A stretch of 64,000 nucleotides of DNA from Ceratorhiza oryzae-sativae (Eukaryota > Basidiomycota > Agaricomycetes > Cantharellales > Ceratobasidiaceae), in contig JARWMV010000241.1 in the NCBI GenBank assembly GCA_030998015.1, forward strand, positions 1 through 64,000, in the 5' to 3' direction. How positions within the stretch are numbered: position 1 is the stretch's first letter; every line of letters starts with the position of its first letter. Below are positions 55,328-64,000 of the stretch, one piece after another. Made by a program: the position numbers and the translations under genes. The notes beneath the pieces were generated by a model. That model was not told the origin of the DNA, searched no databases, and saw only the letters and a program-made list of their open reading frames with translations.

Positions 55328-58300
55328 ATGAATCTAAATCTTGCAAAAGATCCTTCCGAACAGGATGATTTGAATAGTAAAACAACTGCGACATTCGCGC
55401 AAGTCGCCGAGATTCTTCGGGATTTGGCTGGGGACAACTCAGGAGTGACCGAGGTTTTGGGTGCCTTTCAAGAACTCTTAGCCGGCCACGAAGATGTAAA
55501 ACTAGCGAGGTACGAACGAATCGATACAAACCTATGATCCAACTGGTGGCAAAGTTAACTGTATTATGGCAATTTGGCTAGGAATCAACTCCAAGTTCTC
55601 AGGGGCCTCAGCGTTGTCGTTCTTGAAACCAGTGCTCGGCGAATTCGTGAAGGTGGAGACGTTTCAGAAATACTGACCAAGATTGTTTAGTATGTCTATA
55701 TCTATCACACGCCAATTTACTTAGAGTTGAGATGTGTGTATAGGATATTGCAATCTCTTTCTGCAAATCTCCAGAACAAGGACCTACTGAAGTATTCACT
55801 TCATAACCGAGAGCTATTGTATTACCTGGAAGCAAACATCCGCAATGTATTCATGGATCTGGAAGTCCAGCTACGCAAGCTTCGGCAGGTAGGCTCGCCG
55901 AGGGGCCAACGTTACCTTGTGCTGATTATTTCTCAGGGTGATCCTATCTCTTTTACCGAAGTATTAGTCTCAGCTCAGAGCCAGGATCGACGTAACATAG
56001 AAGGCTTGGCAGCAATCGTAAACCCCGGGTCTCGGGCGAATACGAACATTGACTCGATGGTGCAACAATCAATCGAAAAGAATCTCAAGGTAGGTGTTTT
56101 CATGAGTTGAAGCGTAGGGACTACTAAATCGAGATGTTGGCTAGATGATGCGTGACCCCATCGCTCAACACCAACAGGTTGAAGCAAAACGAGCACTTGC
56201 GATCCTTGCCCAGTTAACCGGAGTTTCCCTTCCGCCCTCAACAATACTCGGCAAAGAGTTTGTCACCATTGGATCACATAGCATACACTCCAGTGCAACC
56301 TTTGAGATCTTGCGTGGAAGATACTTTACCGGCGAAAAAATAGCGATCAAGCTACTTCGGCATCGTATAGATGCAGAGACAGCGGCAAAGACCCATCAGG
56401 TGGGTTTATTAATGAATAATTATGTTACGGAAGATTTGCTAATTTGGGTCTAGCGGTTCGCTCGCCAAGCACTGAACTGGTGTTCGCTGCGGCATGACGC
56501 CATCCTCCCCTTCTATGGGGTTAGTGTGGTCGAATCGCCTGTGGTTCCTGGCGAATTGCAACTGTACGTCGCTTAGTTCCAACATACCTTCGCATTTAGT
56601 GTAACCTATGCTAGGTATTTGGTTTCTCCTTATCTGCAGAATCAAGATATCGTAAGCAGCGATATTGCCGGTATAGCGGCCATTCAAGACTCATGTGCAT
56701 CTCAGAGAAGGTACCTCAGGAGATACCCGCACACGACATTGATTGCCCGTATACAAATGGTTTTCCCTCCCATCGATTTTCTTGGGATTGTGTCGGCTGA
56801 GATACACCAATCTACTAGGTTATGGATGTTGCTAGCGGGTTGCACTATATGCACGAGACAGCCGAGTTAATGGAGCCCGGGAATGGCATTGTACACAGTG
56901 CACTGAACATTTTCAACATCCTCGTGAAGGACAGCGGGCGGGCCGTGATTTCTGGCTTCGGGCACTCAAAGGTAAGGAGTACATACAGTGATACAATTAC
57001 TCATCCTAAACAATAGGTTATCCGAGACCACTATGAGAGCTTTACAGGTGATAACTCGGAGTACCGCTACATGGTGAGTGATTCATGTTGTGCTATATAC
57101 ACTCGGTGCCGACTCGTGATTTTCGACTCAACAGGCACCAGAGATGATGCAAGACGAAGCAAAGATTACATACGGGACAGACATTTGGTCATGGTACGCG
57201 TTTAACGTTGTGTTGTTGCAAGATAGGTTGCAGAGATTTATCGTGTAGGGCGATGACCGCTCTCGAAGTGAGAAAAAGGCATATTTGAGCTCATACACGA
57301 ATATGAAACAATCTTTGAATAGATATTGACCGATGTTCCGCCATTCGGCGAAAAAACCAAAGGCCCGAGGCTGGTGACTCTTCTCGCACAGATGAAGCGT
57401 CCCAAACGATCTGACTACCCAAGAATCGAAGAGTATGACGGAGCGGATCAGATCTGGAGTCTTCTCATGGAGTGTTGGAATGAATATCCTGGTGCTCGAC
57501 CTCCTGCTTATTCCGTGCTGCAGACTCTCAGGCCACTGGTAATTGAACAGCTTGAACAGGGTGCAATCAGCCGAGGAATGGTGAGTTCATAAAACCTGGC
57601 AACCCTTCTGGCGATTTCTCATATCTTCCAGTCGAGCACGGAAATGGTTAGATGCTTGATAGCCCACGGTTGTCATGATGTAACCAGCGAGATTGACTTT
57701 ATGCAATTATCCGAGAACCCAGTGAACACCGGTGGATACGGTGACATCCATAGAGGTTGCTTGCTTAATGGTACGAAAGTAGCCGTGAAGCACCCAAGGC
57801 ACTACTCCGGGGTGGTTGAAGGAGACCATTCCCATACGAAGGCAAGGAAATCCAGAGAATCATAGGCGTTTCTCTAATTCGTCCGAGCTGAGCAGCTTGC
57901 TGCGCGTGAGATATATTCCGCGTCGAAACTTCAACACAAGCACATAATTGAAGTAATTGGAGTCGCAAGTCTCCGAGGAAAGATGGGGATGGTTTTGCCT
58001 TGGATGGAAGATGGCACAGTAAACCAATTCATTTCAAAGCACCCCGGAGTTGATAGGATTGAGTTGGTCAGTGTCCGCTCTGGATGCTAGGGCTAGTCTG
58101 ACCTCGCCTGACAGTGCAAGCAAATAGCGGAGGGTTTGGCTTATATGCATAAGCATCGAATTGTATGAGTACTACATTCGCTGTTCTGCAATCCTTGCTG
58201 ATATATGCGGTGTGTAGGTGCACGGGGATCTCAAAGGCGCAAGTGGACAGTATTGAGTAGAGATCTCTTACTCACACATTTTATAGGCCAACGTCCTAAT

Positions 58301-59171
58301 GACCAAAGACGGTATTATCAAGATTACTGATTTTGGCAACACAATACTACGACAATACACTCTCCGTTTTACCGGAGGGTATACATCTCCCGGATTCATT
58401 ATCAGATGGGCGGTAGGTATCTTCAAACTACTGTTCATAGAAAATTGCAATATTGACTATCCCTGTTCGATAACGCACTAGGCTCCTGAATTATTTCAAG
58501 ATAACATTATATTCACGCTGTCAGCGGATGTATTCGCTCTCGGAATGGTAAATAAAATAATTAAATTTACTCCTTCACTTAACGTCGATCTTTGCTCTTT
58601 AGACTATTTTGGCAAGTCTGCTCACGAGTACTCTACCTTTCTAATCCTAAAACTCTCTCTGCAGGAAGTTATAACTGGAGCCCCTCCCTTCAAAGAGATA
58701 CAAACCGATACAGGAGTCATCATCGCAATTGCAAAAGAAGCACGGCCCACCAGGCCTGAAGAATTAATCACTTCGAACACACTACGTGAAGAAGCCCTTT
58801 GGCGTCTGCTAAAATGGTGCTGGGAACAGGATCCAAACAAGCGACCCCCAGCGACGACTGTTGAAGAAACGGTACGACAGGCTCAATGATTATGAAACAT
58901 TGTACTCAGTTCCCATTAAAAGATGACTTACATTGTCAAGGGCGAATTTGACAAAGCATTGACTCTCGTTGTAGGAGATAGGTTGAAGGACCCTTCACCC
59001 TTAAGACTCCGTGGACACACACCAATCAATCATTTAACAAGTTCAAACTTAATTGCCACCAACACTGCTAAAGCACACCTCAACGCATTACGGGCTTCCC
59101 TGACCAATCCTGATGCTTTTAAGTATGAGCTTGACAGCATTGAAAGCAAGCTTGGCAATTCAGCTAACTAG
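55328..59171 (+). CDS. tandem pseudokinase-kinase with helical N-terminus
   Basis: Predicted signalling protein. The ATG at 55328 starts a helical region (about 230 residues) with EVLGAFQELLAGHEDVKLAR, NRELLYYLEANIRNVFMDLE and SAQSQDRRNIEGLAAIVNPG, resembling the MLKL-type four-helix bundle found in fungal NLR-like proteins. Kinase 1 keeps EKIAIKLLR but has HSALNIFNIL for HxDLKxxN (56894) and SGFG for DFG (56951), so it lacks both catalytic aspartates; APEMMQDEAKITYGTDIWSW follows. Kinase 2 is complete: NTGGYGDIHRG, KVAVKHPR, VHGDLKGANVL, ITDFGNT, WAAPELFQDN and EQDPNKRPPA. The C-terminal tail TYIVKGEFDKALTLVVGD is helical and ends SIESKLGNSAN. About twenty introns; two are GC-AG (58239-58286 and 58612-58664) and one exon is 9 nt (58603-58611). 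The joins near 55690-55740 and 57840-57895 are uncertain. Confidence 0.85.
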
Positions 59172-59885
59172 CGGTATTTGATATCATATTGTCTTCTCCT
59201 TCACAAATGAAACTATGCTCCAATTTGTGCTGCTTGTTATTGACTCAAAAACCTGAATTTGGGTGTGTGAGTGTGAGCCCTTGAAAATTGACAAGGGCTG
59301 TGTTCTTGAAGACAAATTTATGTAACACCATTTACAGAATGGATCATGGCCAATATTGAAATAATATGTTATCAATTGATGTACTTATGCACCTTTGATT
59401 GTGGCAAGTTGTGTTGAGCCTCCCACATATCATATGCATATATGTGGCAGGGACCATTGTGAATGGACTAACACAACCAAAAGAGTTTGTGTTCACATTA
59501 CAGTGGGCTACAAATCAAATGCAACATGTGACTGCTTTTGCTTGCATTTGCAGTGACAGGTGATATGTACCAACTTGTACTTTAATAGTAAAAAGTGCTC
59601 AGGTGATACATACCTATTGTTCTGCAACATATCAGGCTTTCAGGTGATGTTGTTGTGACAGAATGGCTGGGAGAAAGGCAGGTATTGTTGCATTTGATAT
59701 GAAGCTGACTAATAATGAGGTGCACCTCCTATTCTCAACAGGCTTGCTTGCCTATTTAACCCTGTCCAAATGCATGAGACTTGATAAAACCACTCCTGGG
59801 ATGGCTCCTTGTGGTCCCCAACACTCTCCCAAGCTGTGAGCTTGTGCTTTGGCCCCCTCAGAGACCAGGATGGGTATTGTCAACA

Positions 59886-60335
59886 GGGACAAGTCAGGCA
59901 ATGGTGTGGGTGCCTTGGATCTCAAGGGCAGAGCCTGTAGATGACTCAGTGACAGTGATGAGGGAAGTAAGGGTGATAGCAACATGTTGCAAGGCAGAAA
60001 GTAAGAGGAGAAAAAGACTTGTATTGACAAGGAGGTCAAGTTCATGAGGAGACCTTGTTGAATTTGACCTGGTTTATATACAATCTTCAAGCCACATCAA
60101 AACAAACAAAACTATACTACAAGTCACATTGCTAAGTGATAGAAGCTGCTGTGGAGCTGCAGAATTTCACATCAAAGTTGGAATACATCTTGGTAAGCAG
60201 TCTGGAACATTCTGTGAGTCACATGATACAGTTATCCCATAAAAACAAAGTGTTTTTTGAAAATGTTCTTAAAAACTGTAATAAATTGAGCACATATTAT
60301 ATGGTGAATATATGCATGTCAGGTCATGACACTTG
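59886..60335. repeat. left arm of long inverted repeat
   Basis: Matches the reverse complement of 62343-62704. Landmarks: GACAAGTCAGGCAATG (59886), GGTCAAGTTC, GGTTTATATAC, GCCACATC, GCAGAATTTCACAT, AGTCTGGAACAT, GTCACATGA, AATAAATTGAG, ATATATGCATGTCAG. Similarity is imperfect, with small indels and one larger gap near 59905-60015. Confidence 0.8.
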
Positions 60336-60809
60336 CTATGTTCTTCATCCATGGCCAGTTGACATTGAGGTGCATCGATAAATATACACATTTGTATTGG
60401 TTGTTTAGGGATGTAATTAATAGCAAGGACAACTGTGTAATTGATGGCCATGAGTAACAAGTATATGTAACAAGTAGCTGTCATGAGCCTAATTAAAGGT
60501 ACAATGGGTGTGAGTTCTGTTCCTGGTTCTACTATTGTGATTACAGATGGTTTCCTTATACAAGATGTCTACAGGTGTACATCTGTTGTATAGTCCTATG
60601 AGTTGTACAGTGCAGGAGTATCTCTGAAGCACTTGCCTCCCATACATATTGGTCTTGTGGATCTTGCATGCTATGGCTGGGCTACCTGGTCTATGTTGGG
60701 ACTTACTGGGCCTAGTGACTGTCATGAGCCATGATCAGAGGCCTTGTGGCTAACCATCATTTTCTCTTCCTTTGTTTTCCACCTTTGTCTCATGGCTTGA
60801 CCACTTCCA

Positions 60810-60960
60810 CTTCATGAGTAAGCACCTCCACCTGCTTACTGATCCTTGTCCTATTATTAGTCACTTGCTTACTGATCACTGCCATTCACCTTACTCATGC
60901 TACTATTATTAGTAACTGGCTGACTGATCACTGCCACTCTTTCTTACTCATCCTGCATGT
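60810..60960. repeat. short tandem repeat of about 55 bp
   Basis: GCTTACTGATC plus CTATTATTAGT recurs near 60834, 60868 and 60900 with changes (for example CTGACTGATCACTGCCA). Low-complexity part of the CpG-poor block. Confidence 0.55.
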
Positions 60961-61566
60961 ACACTTAGTCACTCCCTTGGTTAGAATAGTATAAAAGCAA
61001 GGAGAGCAAGCTGGTCTGCCCCAGCTTGCTCTACCTTATCAATTCCCCTCTAAAGCATCCAGTGTGAACAGTCCCTAGCTGACTTATTAGCTTAAGTAAT
61101 GGCTACAGGGGTCTTGAGTCAAGACCATGTCACAAGCCCCAGCACTAAGCATCTGACTTAGCTGCTGTCCACAGTTGCTTATTCAGTGACAGGTGCCCAT
61201 CAGCCATGAGATGGTAGACACACACAAGGCATTAAGCCAAGACAAGCCACACATCAGCAGTAGTCAGGACATAGTCCAGACCCATCAGAGGCACTAGCCA
61301 CTTGTAAAGCAAAGTCCAACAACTGCTTTCAGAGGTTGTGACAGTGACATGGACTGACAAACTTGCATATGGTGGTTGCTATGGGAGTATGCATGGAGTA
61401 GCTAACTGTGCAGGCTAATGATGGAGCTGAGCTCAACATAGTTGGAGGGGTGCTCAACAATGTCTCTGGCTTGCTTATGCAAAGCATATAAGAGATGAAA
61501 GAGGGAGAGAGGGGAGAGACAATATTCAACAGCCTAGGAGGCCCTCCTTATATACATTTTGGAGAT

Positions 61567-61760
61567 GACAAATACAGGGTCTACATGCTGCTGCACAGTG
61601 ACTAAAGACTGCTGCACAGTCACTGCAGACTGCTGTGCAGTTACTGTGGACTGTGTGCACAGTGACTATGGACTGCTGCACAGTTGCTGTGGGCTGCACA
61701 TTGCAGTAACTGCAGGCTACGCTTGGACTGCATATGCTGCGGACTGCGCAGACTCCACAG
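61567..61760. repeat. degenerate tandem repeat, unit about 20-22 bp
   Basis: Units resembling GACTGCTGCACAGTCACTG recur about eight times with changes (near 61590, 61610, 61630, 61652, 61672 and on). Because the unit contains TGCACA and CAGT/ACTG, it can also fold on itself. Confidence 0.8.
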
Positions 61761-62342
61761 CTGCATTCTGCAACTGGCTGCAGTGGGAACAAGTACAAGC
61801 AAGACTGTAATCCAACTGTTTTGAGTGGGTATATGCATAGTCAAAAAATAGGGAAAAATATAGGAATATTACTACATGGTTGCATGATGATGCTTGACTA
61901 CTTAAGTCAGTATTTTCCTACATATTCTCCACATATATCACATCTCCTGCCAATTTGGGTCTTGTTCCACATATGGACACAAGCATTCAGGTAGTTTCAG
62001 AGTGATGAGGATGTCAAATGGCAGGGTACAGAGAGAGGGCATTGTAAGTGTGTTTGAGTATGCGATGCCTGGGAGTGTTCAGCAGGTTGGTGATGGATTG
62101 CTGGCAGAGTTTTATATGTAATTGCCTGGCTGGGTATCCTCAGAGAGGTGGTTTATCTGGTGGATGGATTGGCAGGATGTATGCTGCAGATAGTATTTGC
62201 AAGCTCTGCCTATCTGAGAGATTGGAACTGCTTCTATATCCAATTACTGTTCTGGTACATAGGGTATCTCTACATTGGATTCCTCCTCCTGGTCTGAACC
62301 CCAGTCCAGCTCTACAGGTGCCCACTCTGATAGGTCTACATT

Positions 62343-62704
62343 TGTCATGAGCTGACATGCATATATCCACTCTATAATATTTTCTCAATTTATTACATTT
62401 TATGAGATCCTTTCAAAACATACTTGCCTCTTTTGGTATATCTGTGTCATGTGATTCAGGGGATGTTCCAGACTGATAACTGAGATGTATTTCAACTCCA
62501 ATGTGAAATTCCGCAGCTCTGCAGTCACTTCTATTGCTTCTATCTCTTATTGGTTGTGACTCACTGTACAGACTTGTTTGTTATGATGTGGCTCATACCA
62601 TGTATATAAACTGGGTCAAGTTCACAGAGGACTCCTCAAGAACTTGACCTCTTGTTGAATACAAGTTCTTTTCTTTCCTACTATTTTCCTCATTGCCTGA
62701 CTTG
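62343..62704. repeat. right arm of long inverted repeat
   Basis: Reverse-complement partner of 59886-60335. About 2 kb separate the arms, so this could be a DNA element with long terminal inverted repeats, or two head-to-head copies of one repeat. Confidence 0.8.
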
Positions 62705-62716
62705 TCGTCGTCAACA

Positions 62717-62980
62717 TCAGGTCAAGTTCTTGACAATCATAAGTCTCAGTGTTGTCTGGGATATGTCTGGAATGCTGTTGGCGTCATCTTGAGATAACTC
62801 CCTGTTGCCTTCCCCAATCCCACTCCACCTATCCACAGCCACAAGACATCGTTGCCCTATATGTGCCTCTGTGAAACCCTGCATAGCCAGGTCCCTCACA
62901 TGTTGTAACAAGCTTCGGTTCTCTAATCTCTTCTGTTGACAAGAGGTGGGGTTGCTCATTGCCCTTAAGTAGTTGAGCAA
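62717..62980 (-). other. short open frame, no family recognised
   Basis: Minus-strand frame with NRSLLQHVRDLAMQGFTEAH and HIGQRCLVAVDRWSGIGEGN. Not recognised; possibly an exon or a relic of the neighbouring repeat. Reported because it is the first non-low-complexity sequence after the CpG-poor block. Confidence 0.25.
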
Positions 62981-63054
62981 CAGAGGTCACCTTCCTATTC
63001 CAATAGACTTGGGAAAGGGTCTATTTTTCTTTTATCTTGCTCTTGCTTTAGTAC

Positions 63055-63800
63055 GTCTCTGATGGAACGCACAGCCCTCAAGTGGCACAACCTTTTACAG
63101 AAGACCAGCACTGCTGTCTGTGTGGGTGGTTCGGACACCTGTCTATCCACTGCTTCACCCTCAATTTGGTTGAAAGTATCCTTGAAGAGGCCAGGCACAT
63201 TGATTTTAATCAAGTAGTAATTGTCAAAGTCCACCCCCAGAGAGTTGGACATGCCCAACAAGCCTTTGTTACCAAGCCAGGTGCCCCTGAGTGCAAAATC
63301 TGCCATTGGGCAAATGGAGCCACCTTCCCAGCACGCTGCCCTTACTGTCCTAAGAAGGACAAATTCCTCTACTACTACACCATCCCCTGCAACCAGCTAT
63401 AAGCTGGAGAACCTTGGCCAACAACTCCTTTGTCACCTGTTAAATACCATTGAAAACTTCCAAGACAGGTATTGTTATTACTGAAATAAGTATGAAGAAA
63501 CTTGTGAAAAACTTCATGAAGCTGAGGCCCGCTGCACATACTTAACTGAGCGTTTGCACAAACACCAGGAGGACTACCTATCCCTCCTCCAAGACCATCT
63601 CAGACTAGAAGCTATAGTCCAAGAAACAATTGAACCCCACAAGTACACCTTCCCCATCTTCTCAATGCCATCAGACCTTCCTCACCCCACCTTTCTAAGT
63701 GGCACAAGTTTGCCAATTCAGGAAGAAGCACCCCTTCCGGCAGCCCAAATCGCCCTTCCCCAAGGAAGCACTCCTTCGGGATCAAACTAAATTGAAGAGG
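63055..63800 (+). pseudogene. decayed zinc-knuckle / coiled-coil protein gene
   Basis: Near 63105 the frame reads CCLCGWFGHLSIHC, an exact CCHC zinc knuckle (Cx2Cx4Hx4C), followed by ECKICHWANGATFPARCPYC, a second Cys-pair motif. After a stop (63400) another frame encodes LLCHLLNTIENFQDRY, a TGA at about 63481, then the helical run NKYEETCEKLHEAEARCTYL. No start codon precedes the knuckle. It continues as CPYCCQDTKSWDLDN near 63810. Stops inside otherwise good coding sequence suggest a degenerate gene or a multi-exon gene I cannot splice; the right end may lie outside the window. Confidence 0.4.
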
Positions 63801-64000
63801 GTGGAGTGCCCATACTGTTGCCAAGACACCAAAAGCTGGGACTTGGACAACATGTGGTTAAGGTTTGAGGGGATCAGAAACTTCGAAATTTATAGACTTG
63901 TGCAGGGAACCAAAATCCTCTATTACCAAAACAATTCTCAATTCCCTGTACTTCCTTATTGTCTCTGTCGCCTTTAGAATTTACCTGAATCCCTCCTGAA

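Larger units (their letters stand above)
59172..62710. repeat. CpG-depleted repeat block
   Basis: Over about 3.5 kb I count only about half a dozen CG dinucleotides, while TG and CA are very common; flanking genes and the copia element have ordinary CG. CG reappears from about 62705. No coding frame of note. The block contains long inverted arms (59886-60335 and 62343-62704) and low-complexity tandem runs. This is the mark of a methylated repeat decayed by C-to-T change at CG. Confidence 0.8.

Overview
This is a window of nuclear DNA from a filamentous basidiomycete. Its genes are dense with short GT-AG introns (about 45-90 nt), and it carries laccases, a STE3-type mating pheromone receptor, TPR-CHAT and kinase-fusion proteins, jacalin-type lectins, and Ty1/copia and Tc1 elements. 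That gene set looks most like an agaricomycete of the Rhizoctonia/Thanatephorus type; this placement is inference from content, not a database match. No rRNA, tRNA or CRISPR was seen.

Layout. 1-8.2 kb: two same-strand laccase paralogs (the left one cut by the window edge), separated by an intact-looking Tc1 transposon with 30-bp terminal repeats and a DD34E transposase. 8.2-12.9 kb: transposon debris, including a decayed Tc1 copy and a 674-bp fold-back MITE bounded by TA. 12.9-17.6 kb: housekeeping-like genes: a DUF7137-like membrane protein head to head with an OXLD1/Oxidored-like protein, then a NIPA-type magnesium transporter. 17.6-20.9 kb: nothing recognisable. 20.9-22.4 kb: an intact Gfo/Idh/MocA oxidoreductase. 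22.4-29.4 kb: two solo LTRs, a divergent pair of jacalin-type lectin genes and a dispersed repeat. 29.4-36.9 kb: an unrecognised gene, a small hairpin element, the COP9 signalosome subunit CSN5 and a two-RRM RNA-binding protein. 36.9-40.8 kb: a 1278-residue protein with 16 TPR-like repeats and a CHAT caspase-fold protease. 42.6-48.5 kb: a young Ty1/copia element with LTRs that read identically and a perfect 5-bp target duplication, inserted just upstream of the start codon of a secreted beta-rich protein gene (48.6-49.9 kb). 52.4-54.8 kb: TFIIA gamma and the STE3 receptor. 55.3-59.2 kb: a protein with a helical N-terminus followed by a pseudokinase and then a catalytically complete kinase. 59.2-62.7 kb: an almost CpG-free repeat block with long inverted arms. 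62.7-64 kb: a decayed zinc-knuckle gene.

How it fits together. The most interesting stretch is 25-59 kb, where lectins, TPR-CHAT and a tandem pseudokinase-kinase lie among transposons. These are the protein classes used in non-self recognition and regulated cell death in fungi, plants and animals. A joint function here is inference only. At the gene-structure level, four introns start with GC and all read GCAAGT, and four coding exons are only 9 to 18 nt long; both features would break automatic gene models in this genome.
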